A DNA stretch of 64,000 nt, taken from the NCBI RefSeq assembly GCF_016808335.1, contig NC_053149.1, positions 21,052,733 to 21,116,732 on the forward strand. The letters run 5' to 3'. This document shows positions 23,901-34,736 of this stretch, piece by piece. The notes beneath the pieces are model-generated. The model saw only the letters and a program-made list of their open reading frames with translations. It was not told where the DNA came from and searched no databases. The stretch is from Panicum virgatum. Its lineage: Eukaryota; Streptophyta; Magnoliopsida; Poales; Poaceae. The translations under genes and the position numbers were made by a program. Every line of letters begins with the position of its first letter. Position 1 is the stretch's first letter.

Positions 23901-24457
23901 TGACGGGTGGGGTCGACGGGTCAGCGAGATGTGGGGGACACGGGCGACGTGTGAGCAGCGCGAGGAGGCTGACAGGTGGGGCGGCCATGTTAGGCAGAGT
24001 GGAGGGCGACGTGCGCGTGGGCAACGTTGCTGGGCTGAGCGGTCTGCGGGAGCACGTTTGCTGGGCTGGCGTGGGAGTGGGCCGAAGGGGAAGGGGTTGG
24101 GCTGCTCACGTGCCGCGCGGGGGAAGGGGGCAAGCTGGGCTGGTGCGGTCTGTTGGGCCAGGAGGGGAGGAGTGGGCCGCCGGGTTGGGTTGGGTTTGGT
24201 TTCTTCTTTTCCTATTTCTTTCCTCTTTTCTATTTCAAACTTAACTCAAACTAATTTGAATTCAAACTCTATGCACACAACCAAATAAAATCTATGCACC
24301 AGCATGAATGCACAAACATGTTAAACTTAAAATAAATTTTAATTACTTGTGAAAGAAAATTAATTTAAATGCAAGGCTAAGCATATAAACCTTAGAAGAT
24401 TAAGTAAATCCAATTAAATTTCTTATTAAATATTTAAATTTAAATTAGGGTGTTACA
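20935..24457 (-). repeat. Tekay solo LTR (3523 bp) inside Tat-B gag
   Basis: On the minus strand it runs from TGTAACACC (24457) to ...GTGTTACA (20935), with no internal element sequence. It has the same layout as the 3298-bp LTR of Tekay-1 but is clearly diverged. Flanks are cttgg (20930-20934) and ctggg (24458-24462), an imperfect 5-bp duplication. Solo LTRs form by recombination between the two LTRs of an element. It retains both LTR-embedded exons (21166-21221 and 22222-22305). Open frames in its GC-rich part (22700-24250) are compositional. Confidence 0.88.
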
Positions 24458-24462
24458 CTGGG

Positions 24463-25807
24463 ATCGCCCACTTCACGTCGAAAATCAATCAGCCACCTCT
24501 AGCCGGGAGGCACCCGTTTTTGACGTTTACCCAGATCCAATCGAGTCGTCTCAAGACAGCCTGGATTTCATCACCAATTCGCTGGCCAAGATGCAACTCA
24601 AATCTTGCCGAGGCCACACTCCTGTAGAACTATTCGACAACCTGCGAGAAGTCGCCAGTATTGACAATCTACCATTCCAACACGGCGCTCCCCTCATAAC
24701 CGAGAGGGAAACTGGCTCTGGTGGAACTGTCCTAGCTGATTACGGATCAGACCTGGAGAGATTCTCTCGCGAACGTTTGGTTCCGGTAATCATCCAGCAC
24801 GAGGAAACTCCAAGCCACCATGATCTAAACAAAGCCTTGGATCAGATCTCAGCAGACAATCTGACCCAAGATGCCCCAGCTGATGAAGACAAAGTTACTC
24901 GTACAGCCCGTAGGGAAAGAAATCAATGCAAAGAAGTGCGCAAGATTCGTGCGGCTGAACATGCCAATCTTCCGCCACGCAACCTCAATAATGAATTCAA
25001 CAATGCTGCGGATCCCATCTTTAGAACACCGATTGCCGCAATGACAGAAGTAACCCTGCGACTCATGACGATGCCCCAGAATCCTGAGTTGGAACGAGTC
25101 ATAAATCTCACAAAAAATGCTATTGAACAACTCGAGAAACAGAACCCCTATTCTCGCTTCACGGTACGCGATCAAGGGCTACCGCAACAGCAATACCTCA
25201 ACCAAGCCGTACCCCTGGAGGCCACCAGCGTCAACAGCAGCAGGAACAGCAGAACCGAAGAAACCAAGAGGATTAGGAAGCTGCGAGTAGTCATCACCCC
25301 AGAGGTGGCCAACCATAAGAAAATCAAGCTCCTGGCCCTCAGCCAAACCGCAACAACAACAACCGTGGGAACAACAGGGAAGAAGTAGCCGATTCCATCA
25401 TGGACGCACGGGACATCATCAACGCAAGACGCAGAGCACAGCTTGCAGACAACTCCGATCGTTTCCCCGCCCTCAGCAGTGTCTTCGACAACGTCGAGTA
25501 CCCAAAGGATTTCAAGCCAACAAACGTCCAAAAGTACGACGGTAAGCAAGACCCTGCTCAATGGTTACGTTTATACTCGACTGCTGTTAGTGTTGCAAGG
25601 GGAGACACCAACACCAAGGTCCTCTACTTCCCGATGGCCTTGGAGCCCGCACCCCTCACGTGGCTCAAAAGCCTGGCGCGCGAGTCCATACACTCGTGGG
25701 ATGACCTCAAGAAGGCCTTCATCGACAACTTCCAAGGGTCGCTACACCGAGTAGCTACTCGACACGCCCTGTCCATGTGCAAGCAGGAGCAAGGTGAGTC
25801 GATCTGA
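24463..25807 (+). pseudogene. gag: Tat-B gag, central part
   Basis: Continues gag after the solo LTR: PVFDVYPDPIESSQDSLDF, the Arg-rich block and the Gag core. A frameshift near 25205 moves the reading from the frame that ends at 25388 into the one that starts at MDARDIINARRRAQL (25400). That frame carries the core (PAPLTWLKSL, DLKKAFIDNFQG) and ends in TGA at 25805-25807 where Tat-A reads CGA (Arg), a C-to-T change at a CpG. Confidence 0.87.
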
Positions 25808-27159
25808 TCCTACGTCAAGCGCTTCTTTGACACAAGAGCCACCATCCCCAACGTCGCCGATGATGACGTCATCGACTACTTCCAGAGCGGCATCACCGTC
25901 CAGTCACTATACCGCGACTTTGGGGGTAATCGGCCCAAAATGGTGGTAGATCTACGAGACATGATGCAGCACTGGGCAGATGAAGAGGAGCAAGAACGCA
26001 GTCGCTTTCCCCGCCGCAACAATGACAACAATGGGAAGCGCTTCAACAACCACGGAGGCCCAGTAACCAGCGAGATCCCGCATGCAAGAACAAGCCTGAC
26101 GATACAGTTGGCACTATGGATCGCATCCCGCGTGGAAAGAAGGGCGACAAACCGCAGGATCAGTTTGACAAGATTCTCCACACCAAACGATGTCCAATCC
26201 ATCCCAAGAGCAACCACTCGATGTGGGAGTGCACGATCCTGCGCAAATCCTTCCAGTCAGCACCTGTAGCTGCTCCAAAGAAAGAACAAGATAAAGATGA
26301 TGAAGACGACAAGAAAGACTGTGACGGTTTCCAACAGCATCAAAATGTCGTCAATGTCATATTTGGAGGGGATCCTAGCTTCTCCAAGCGAGCTCAGAAG
26401 CTCCTACTCAGAGAGATCCTCTCAGTCGAGCCAGCAATTCAAAGGCCACTCAAATATAGCGAGGTCCCCATTACCTTCTCCAGGGAGGACCAGTGGACCA
26501 GCTTCTCTGAACCTGGAAAATTCCCGCTAGTACTCGATCCAGTCGTTCAAGGCTCCAAGCTTACTCGAGTACTCATCGACGGCAGAAGTGGGCTCAACCT
26601 GATCTTTGCAAGCACATTGGTAAACATGGGCCTCAACTATATGAGTCTGCTCACCCTAAGCAAGGCTCCGTTCTATGGCATCATCCCCGGGAACTCTTCT
26701 ACACCAATCGGCTCGGTTACTCTCCCAGTCACATTTCATACAGAACTGAACTTCCGGACAGAGTACATCAAGTTTGCAGTAGCCGACTTCGAATCTTCCT
26801 ATCACGCTATCTTGGGAAGACCTGCACTAGCCAAGTTCATGGCAATACCGCACTATGTTTACCTGCTCCTCAAGATGCCAGGCAACACAGGAGTCCTTTC
26901 ATTACATGGAGACCTCCTCAAGTCTTTTGAGTGCGACAAGGAAGCAATAGATCATGCCTCCACTATCCGGGTTCCTAGTTCTGTCAGTGAAATAATTGCC
27001 GCTGCCGAGGAACTCTCACTCAAGGACTCAATACCTTCCAAGAAGCCAAGTCATCCATCAGTTAAACCAACTGGTGATGTAGGCACCAAGACTATCCAGT
27101 TGCAAGAGGGAGACGACTCCAAAACAGCCATCATCGGAGCAGGATTGTGTGACAAATAG
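25808..27159 (+). pseudogene. Tat-B gag C-terminus and protease
   Basis: Continues with SYVKRFFDTRATIPNVAD in the same frame, then a shift brings MDRIPRGKKGDKPQDQF (26116). Contains the Cys/His cluster CPIHPKSNHSMWEC, a Lys/Asp-rich stretch (KDDEDDKKD) and the protease with LIDGRSGLNLIF and ILGRPALAKF. As in Tat-A, the active-site loop is DGRS rather than D-T/S-G. The frame stops at 27159 (TAG before ELELVNFLRANRDVF). Confidence 0.87.
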
Positions 27160-27983
27160 GAACTCGAGCTCGTCAACTTCCTTAGGGCCAACCGAGATGT
27201 ATTCGCATGGAAACCAGCGGATATGCCAGGGGTGCCCAAGGAGTTGATCGAGCATGCCTTAAAAGTCGACTCTAAAGCCATACCGAAGAAGCAACGGTTG
27301 CGGCGGTTCTCATCGGACAAGCGTGAAGCTATCAAGAAAGAGCTGGCAAAACTACTCGCAGCAGGGTTCATCAAGGAAGTCTACCATCCTGATTGGTTGG
27401 CCAACCCTGTGCTCGTCCAGAAGAAAAACAACAACGAGTGGAGGATGTGCGTCGACTACACTGATCTAAACAAGCACTGCCCAAAGGATCCTTTCGGGCT
27501 ACCATGCATTGATCAAGTAATCGACTCAACAGCAGGATGCGTCCTGTTATCTTTCCTTTGACTGCTACTCAGGGTATCACCAGATCGCCCTAAAATAAGA
27601 AGACCAAATCAAGACGGCCTTCATCACCCCTTACGGGGCATACGCCTATAAGACCATGTCCTTTGGGTTGAAGAACGCTGGCGCCACCTACCAGCGTGCG
27701 ATACAGCTGTGCTTCTCCGATCAGCTACATCGCAATGTTGAAGCCTATGTTGACGACGTCGTTGTCAAAACGAAGACCCAGGATCAATTCATTACTGACC
27801 TGGAAGAGACCTTCAACAGCCTCCGAAAATTCCGCTGGAAGCTCAACCCAATCAAGTGCATCTTCGGTGTACCCTCTGGAAAACTACTCAGATTCATCGT
27901 CAGTAACCGAGGAATTGAGGCTAACCCAGAGAAGATCAATGCCATCATGGCCATGGACTCTCCAGCCACCATCAAGGACGTCT
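27160..27983 (+). pseudogene. Tat-B reverse transcriptase, cut by the palindromic insertion
   Basis: RT fingers and palm: AKLLAAGFIKEVYHPDW, RMCVDYTDLNKHCPKDPF, then an extra base near 27555 and a TAA near 27596 break the frame. A second open stretch resumes at MSFGLKNAGATYQ with the catalytic YVDD at 27746-27757 and continues to ATIKDV, where the palindromic Tekay enters after agaag (27984-27988). The frame picks up at 33865 with the RNase H side. Confidence 0.9.
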
Positions 27984-27988
27984 AGAAG

Positions 27989-29525
27989 TGTAACACCCGG
28001 TTTATAAAAGAACATAAACCGAGCAATCATATACGTGCCAGGATCAAGTCACACGTATATACAACAGAATGAACAGTATATCATAGCACATATCACGTAA
28101 AAAGATATAATAAAGCGAATACGAATGTTATTTATTACAATAATGACAAAATGTCTGATACAGCGGAAGCGAAGTACAAAATACGAATAAAGCTCTCTGA
28201 AGCTGAAGCAGGGCGCCACAGGGACATCGACTGGGAGAGAGATAGTGGCACGCTTAATCCACCGGAGTGGTCTGCGCAGGGCTACAGAGGCTGCCGCAGT
28301 GAGCTCGGCAGCGGAGGCGGGTTTGCGCGGCGAGGCTTCGCCGGTGACTGGTGTCCTAGCAGCTACGGTGCGTCACGGTCTACGCTATCTACAACAAAAA
28401 GACGGGGAAGTGGCGTTGATGCTCACCAAGGGCCTGGGTGAAGAGGGCTGCAGTGCAGGACGGCTGGCGGCGATATCCGGCGGCGGTCCGTGGCGGAGCG
28501 CGCGGATGGGTCGAAGGGGGGCGTCTCCGGGCTCCTGGGCTCCTCAGTTCGGCTCCAGGGGTGCCTACGAGGAAGCCACGATGGTCAGGGTGGTCCGGGG
28601 TGCTCCGACGGTGTGGAATTGCCACGGCGGAGCAACTCACCGGCGGCGAGTCGCGGGTTGAAAATCTGGCGCAGGCGTGGCTCGGACCGGGGCAAGCGAG
28701 GTCGGGGTGGATCTTGAGCACGGGGCGGAGCTCCCACGGGGGTTGGCTGGGGCTGGGATGCGGCGTGGTGATGGATTCACAGCGGCGCAGAGCCCTGCGC
28801 GGCGGAGCTTGGCGAGGCGGGGCAGAGCGGCGCGGAGGCGGCGGCTAGGGTTGGAGTCAGGTCGCAGGGGTGCGGCTGCGGGCTAAAAAGAGGGGATGCC
28901 GGGGATCTCGGCGTTCGGGCCTGAGGGAGGGGATCCCCGGCCGTTTCGCCGGCGATCTCGGGTGCGGGAGTTGCGCACAGCAGAAAAGGAAGGAGGAAGA
29001 AGGGCGCCGACATGTGGGCCGTCCCTGTCAGCGAGGGCGAGGGCGAGCGGCGTCGCGCGCTGGGCTGAGCGGAGGCGGGCGTGGCGTGCGGGTGACGCGG
29101 GCCGTTGCGGGGCTCGGCTGGGCCGGGTGGAGAGCTGGGCCGCGCGGGGTTCGCCTGGGCCGAGCGAACCGGGCCGGGGGAGTGTGGGTTTGGGCCGGAC
29201 TAGGGAGAGAGGCTGGGTCTTGGGCTTTGGTTTGCTATGGGTTTGGGTTTTGGGTTTTGTTTTTCCTATTCTTCTCCTTTCTAAATCTAATTCAAACAAA
29301 GCTATTTGAATTCAAATAAAATTTGAATTCAACTCCTATGCATTCAAACAAAATAAAGCCATGCACCAGCATGAATGCAACAAAAATTTAAACCTATGAT
29401 AAATTTTAATTAATTAAGGAACAAAATTTAGATTAAATGCCAACTAAACACAATAAACCTTAGAAAATTTAACTAAAGCCAATTAATTTATTAATAAATG
29501 CTGAAATTTAAATTAGGGTGTTACA
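27989..29525 (-). repeat. Left LTR of palindromic Tekay (1537 bp)
   Basis: Minus-strand LTR, TGTAACACC at 29525 to TGTTACA at 27989. Same length as the right LTR, and all stretches I compared are identical to it. Compared with the 3298-bp LTR of Tekay-1 it shares the AT-rich start and U5 end but lacks about 1.7 kb in between, including both small exons, and its GC-rich leader is a different sequence. Confidence 0.92.
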
Positions 29526-30677
29526 TACCCTACCCCCTTAAAGAAATCTCGTCCCGAGATTTAGCTGGGCTGGCTAGCAAAGAGATCTGGATAGGTCTTC
29601 TTCAACTCATCTTCTCGCTCCCATGTAGCCTCAGCTTCACTGTGATGACTCCACTGAACTCTGCACATCTTGATGCGCTTGTTCCGAGTAACTCTCTCTG
29701 ATGTCTCCAGAATCTTCACCGGATGCTCAGTATAAGTCAGATCCTCCTGGACATCGACTCCTTCCACGGGTGCCTGCTCCTCGGGTACTCGCAAACACCT
29801 CTTCAGCTGAGATATATGGAAGACATCATGAACTCCTGAGAGGCTGAGAGGTAACTCCAGGCGATAAGCAACTTCGCCTTTCCGCTCTAGCACCTTGAAT
29901 GGCCCCACATACCGAGGTGCTAACTTCCCTTTGACATTAAATCTGCGGATTCCTCTCATCGGAGACACCTTCAGATACACATAATCACCAACACTGAAAG
30001 TCAGGTCTCTCCGTTTGCCATCAGCATAGCTCTTCTGCCTGCTCTGTGCAATCCTCAGATTTTCTCGCACAGCCTGAACCATCTGCTCTGCATCATCTAT
30101 GATCTCAGGACCGAAGAGCTGCTTTTCACCAATCTGATCCCAATAGAGAGGAGTCCTGCATTTTCTGCCATACAATGCCTCGAAGGGAGACTTCTTCAGA
30201 CTGGCCTGATAGCTGTTGTTATATGAGAACTCAGCAAATGACAGGCACTTATCCCAACTAGTACCGTACTGAATGGCACAAGCTCTCAGCATATCCTCCA
30301 ACACCTGGTTGGTTCTCTCTGTCTGCCCATCTGTCTGAGGGTGATAAGCCGTACTGAAACGCAGCTTCGTATCCAACGAATCATGGAGCTGCTCCCAGAA
30401 ACGAGAAGTGAACTGAGACCCTCTGTCAGATATAATCTTCTTGGGCACACCATGCAAGCAGACAATCCGAGAGATGTACAACTCTGCAAGTCTAGCACCG
30501 GAGTAAGTAGTGTTCACTGGAATGAAGTGAGCAACTTTCGTCAGACGATCCACTACTACCCATATGGAGTTGTACCCTTTCTGAGTACGAGGCAAACCAA
30601 CAATGAAGTCCATCGTGATTTCCTCCCATTTCCACTCTGGAATCTTCAAAGGCTGTAACAGACCTGCCGGCCTCTGA
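29526..30677 (-). pseudogene. Left-arm pol fragment: integrase core and chromodomain
   Basis: Open from 30649 to the stop at 29561 (362 codons). Contains the integrase core D-D-E (TMDFIVGLP, IISDRGSQF, DGQTERTNQ) and the chromodomain (VTRNKRIKMCRVQW), closely matching Tekay-1. It is cut at its N-terminal side at the palindrome centre. Several variable positions match Tekay-1 rather than the right arm (DTKLRF, KRRDLTF), so the two arms come from different templates. Confidence 0.92.
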
Positions 30678-32292
30678 GATTCACTATCATCCGGGCAAGG
30701 CCAATGTTGTAGCAGATGCTCTGAGCAGAAGGAGTTATGTCAACATGGCCGTGGCTTTCCAGATGCCTCCAGAGTTATGCGAGGAGTTCGAGCAGTTGAG
30801 TCTGGGCTTCTTGCATCATACTTCCAGTGCAGCATTTGAGGCAGTACCGACTCTAGAGTCAGAGATCAGGCAGCATCAGAAAGATGATGAGAAGCTGCAG
30901 GAGATTCGTGAGTTGCTCAAGAAGGGCAAGGCTCCTCATTTCAGAGAGGATGATCAGGGTACCTTGTGGTACAAGAACCGGATTTGTGTTCCAGATGTGA
31001 AGGATCTTCGGAAGTTGATTCTGAGTGAGGCTCATGATACAGCTTACTCTATCCATCCGGGCAGCACGAAGATGTATTATGATCTGAAGGAACGTTTCTG
31101 GTGGTATGGGATGAAGCGTTCAGTGGCAGAGTACGTGGCTATTTGTGACACCTGTCAGCGTGTCAAGGCTGAGCATCAGAGGCCAGCAGGTCTGTTACAG
31201 CCGCTGAAGATTCCAGAGTGGAAATGGGAGGAGATCACTATGGACTTCATTGTTGGTTTGCCTCGTACTCAGAAAGGGTACAACTCCATTTGGGTAGTAG
31301 TGGATCGTCTGACGAAGGTTGCTCACTTCATACCAGTGAACACTACTTACTCCGGTGCCAGACTTGCGGAGTTATACATCTCTCGGATTGTCTGCTTGCA
31401 TGGTGTGCCGAAGAAGATTATATCTGACAGAGGGTCTCAGTTCACTTCTCGTTTCTGGGAGCAGCTCCATGATTCGTTGGATATGAAGCTGCGCTTCAGT
31501 ACGGCTTATCACCCTCAGACAGATGGGCAGACAGAGAGAACCAACCAAGTGTTGGAGGATATGCTGAGAGCTTGTGCTATTCAGTATGGTACTAGTTGGG
31601 ATAAGTGCCTGTCATTTGCTGAGTTCTCATATAACAACAGCTATCAGGCCAGTCTGAAGAAGTCTCCCTTTGAGGCATTGTATGGCAGAAAGTGCAGGAC
31701 TCCTCTCTATTGGGATCAGATTGGTGAAAAGCAGCTCTTTGGCCCTGAGATCATAGATGATGCAGAGCAGATGGTTCAGGCTGTGCGAGAAAATCTGAGG
31801 ATTGCACAGAGCAGGCAGAAGAGCTATGCTGATGGCAAACGGAGAAACCTGACTTTCAGTGTCGGTGATTATGTATATCTGAAGGTGTCTCCGATGAGAG
31901 GAATCCGCAGATTTAATGTCAAGGGAAAGTTAGCACCTCGGTATGTGGGGCCATTCAAGGTGCTAGAGCGGAAAGGCGAAGTTGCTTATCGCCTGGAGTT
32001 ACCTCTCAGCCTCTCGGGAGTTCATGATGTCTTCCATATATCTCAGCTGAAGAGGTGTTTGCGAGTACCCGAGGAGCAGGCACCCCTGGAAGGAGTCGAT
32101 GTCCAGGAGGATCTGACTTATACTGAGCATCCGGTGAAGATTCTGGAGACATCAGAGAGAGTTACTCGGAACAAGCGCATCAAGATGTGCAGAGTTCAGT
32201 GGAGTCATCACAGTGAAGCTGAGGCTACATGGGAGCGAGAAGATGAGTTGAAGAAGACCTATCCAGATCTCTTTGCTAGCCAGCCCAGCTAA
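30676..32292 (+). pseudogene. Right-arm pol fragment: RNase H end, integrase and chromodomain
   Basis: Open from the centre through [15 protein letters not shown] (end of RNase H), the full integrase finger (CDTCQRVKAEHQ, with CAG where Tekay-1 has TAG), the core D-D-E and the chromodomain, to a stop at 32290-32292. The first 500 bases have no partner in the left arm. Differs from the left arm by M for T (DMKLRF), N for D (RRNLTF) and L for V (EEQAPLEG), among others. No start codon context; it is a fragment, not a gene. Confidence 0.92.
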
Positions 32293-32327
32293 ATCTCGGG
32301 ACGAGATTTCTTTAAGGGGGTAGGGTA

Positions 32328-33864
32328 TGTAACACCCTAATTTAAATTTCAGCATTTATTAATAAATTAATTGGCTTTAGTTAAATTTTCTAAGGTTTAT
32401 TGTGTTTAGTTGGCATTTAATCTAAATTTTGTTCCTTAATTAATTAAAATTTATCATAGGTTTAAATTTTTGTTGCATTCATGCTGGTGCATGGCTTTAT
32501 TTTGTTTGAATGCATAGGAGTTGAATTCAAATTTTATTTGAATTCAAATAGCTTTGTTTGAATTAGATTTAGAAAGGAGAAGAATAGGAAAAACAAAACC
32601 CAAAACCCAAACCCATAGCAAACCAAAGCCCAAGACCCAGCCTCTCTCCCTAGTCCGGCCCAAACCCACACTCCCCCGGCCCGGTTCGCTCGGCCCAGGC
32701 GAACCCCGCGCGGCCCAGCTCTCCACCCGGCCCAGCCGAGCCCCGCAACGGCCCGCGTCACCCGCACGCCACGCCCGCCTCCGCTCAGCCCAGCGCGCGA
32801 CGCCGCTCGCCCTCGCCCTCGCTGACAGGGACGGCCCACATGTCGGCGCCCTTCTTCCTCCTTCCTTTTCTGCTGTGCGCAACTCCCGCACCCGAGATCG
32901 CCGGCGAAACGGCCGGGGATCCCCTCCCTCAGGCCCGAACGCCGAGATCCCCGGCATCCCCTCTTTTTAGCCCGCAGCCGCACCCCTGCGACCTGACTCC
33001 AACCCTAGCCGCCGCCTCCGCGCCGCTCTGCCCCGCCTCGCCAAGCTCCGCCGCGCAGGGCTCTGCGCCGCTGTGAATCCATCACCACGCCGCATCCCAG
33101 CCCCAGCCAACCCCCGTGGGAGCTCCGCCCCGTGCTCAAGATCCACCCCGACCTCGCTTGCCCCGGTCCGAGCCACGCCTGCGCCAGATTTTCAACCCGC
33201 GACTCGCCGCCGGTGAGTTGCTCCGCCGTGGCAATTCCACACCGTCGGAGCACCCCGGACCACCCTGACCATCGTGGCTTCCTCGTAGGCACCCCTGGAG
33301 CCGAACTGAGGAGCCCAGGAGCCCGGAGACGCCCCCCTTCGACCCATCCGCGCGCTCCGCCACGGACCGCCGCCGGATATCGCCGCCAGCCGTCCTGCAC
33401 TGCAGCCCTCTTCACCCAGGCCCTTGGTGAGCATCAACGCCACTTCCCCGTCTTTTTGTTGTAGATAGCGTAGACCGTGACGCACCGTAGCTGCTAGGAC
33501 ACCAGTCACCGGCGAAGCCTCGCCGCGCAAACCCGCCTCCGCTGCCGAGCTCACTGCGGCAGCCTCTGTAGCCCTGCGCAGACCACTCCGGTGGATTAAG
33601 CGTGCCACTATCTCTCTCCCAGTCGATGTCCCTGTGGCGCCCTGCTTCAGCTTCAGAGAGCTTTATTCGTATTTTGTACTTCGCTTCCGCTGTATCAGAC
33701 ATTTTGTCATTATTGTAATAAATAACATTCGTATTCGCTTTATTATATCTTTTTACGTGATATGTGCTATGATATACTGTTCATTCTGTTGTATATACGT
33801 GTGACTTGATCCTGGCACGTATATGATTGCTCGGTTTATGTTCTTTTATAAACCGGGTGTTACA
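32328..33864 (+). repeat. Right LTR of palindromic Tekay (1537 bp)
   Basis: TGTAACACC...GGGTGTTACA, preceded by the polypurine tract TTAAGGGGGTAGGGTA. The LTR promoter would point outward, to the right; the left LTR points outward to the left. TSD agaag follows at 33865. Confidence 0.92.
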
Positions 33865-34736
33865 AGAAGCTTACAGGCTGCATGGTAGCCTTGAATCGAT
33901 TCTTGTCCAGGCTTGGCGAATGGGGATTACCCTTCTTCAAACTCCTAAAGCGACAAGACAAATTTGAGTGGACTACAGAAGCCGCGGAAGCACTCAAGAG
34001 TCTCAAATATCATCTCCAATCACTGCCGATTCTAACAGCTCCACTACCTGATGAGGAATTACTCCTCTACATCACTGCGACTACCCACGTAGTCAGTACG
34101 GCGATAGTAGTCGAACGACCGGAGGAAGGACACGCTTATGGTGTTCAGAGACCAGTCTATTTCATCAGCGAAGTACTCTCTGAATCAAAGGTTAGATACC
34201 CATCAATTCAGAAACTTCTGTATGGAATTCTAGTCACCTCTAGAAAGCTCCGGCATTACTTCGACGAATACAAGATCTCAGTCATAACTGACTTCCCATT
34301 GGGGGATCTACTCCACAATCGGGATGCCACTGGACGAATCTCAAAGTAGGCAGTTGAACTGGGAGCCTTGGAAATCAACTTCAAGCCAAGAGCAGCAATC
34401 AAGTCACAGGCACTAGTCGACTTCTTGGCTGAATGGCGGGAAAATCAAATTCCAGCACCCCAGAACGTTCTAGAGCATTGGGTGATGTACTTCGACGGCT
34501 CACTCAAGATCGACGGAGGCGGTGCAGGAGTTTTGTTCATCTCCCCCAAGGGAGAACAATTGAAGTATGTGTTCCAAATTCTGTTCAAGGTCTCCAACAA
34601 TGAAGATGAATACGAGGCATTGCTACACGGCCTCTGACTATCAGTATCTCTCGGCATCAAGCGACTACTTGTTTATGGCGATTCACTACTCGTCATTCAA
34701 CAAGTTAATAAAGAATGGGACACCAACAAGGACACA
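33865..34736 (+). pseudogene. Tat-B RNase H and extra RNase H
   Basis: Resumes the Tat pol: [17 protein letters not shown], RNase H block ([24 protein letters not shown]), then the archaeal-type RNase H (WVMYFDGSLKIDGGGAGVLF). A TAG near 34348 replaces the Trp codon of Tat-A and a TGA near 34636 replaces an Arg codon. Both are single C-to-T/G-to-A type changes, as expected from decay of methylated DNA. Confidence 0.9.

Larger units (their letters stand above)
27989..33864. mobile_element. Palindromic Tekay insertion: two 3' halves head to head with 5-bp TSD
   Basis: Layout: LTR (minus, 27989-29525), pol 3' part (minus, to 30677), pol 3' part (plus, from 30676), LTR (plus, 32328-33864). Both outer ends are the U5 end of the LTR, flanked by the perfect duplication agaag (27984-27988 and 33865-33869). 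The Tat-B RT/RNase H frame resumes across it. The arms are each 2689 bp, with no net length difference, around a 498-bp unpaired spacer (30678-31175), which is extra pol of the right arm. The centre shows a 2-bp overlap (GA, 30676-30677). There is no gag, PR or RT. I infer integration by integrase of an aberrant palindromic cDNA. Confidence 0.9.

Noticed and set aside
27989..33864. Palindrome as a sequencing or assembly artefact
   Set aside because: The flanks are not part of the palindrome, a perfect TSD frames it, and the two pol arms differ at several bases, which a hairpin read would not show.
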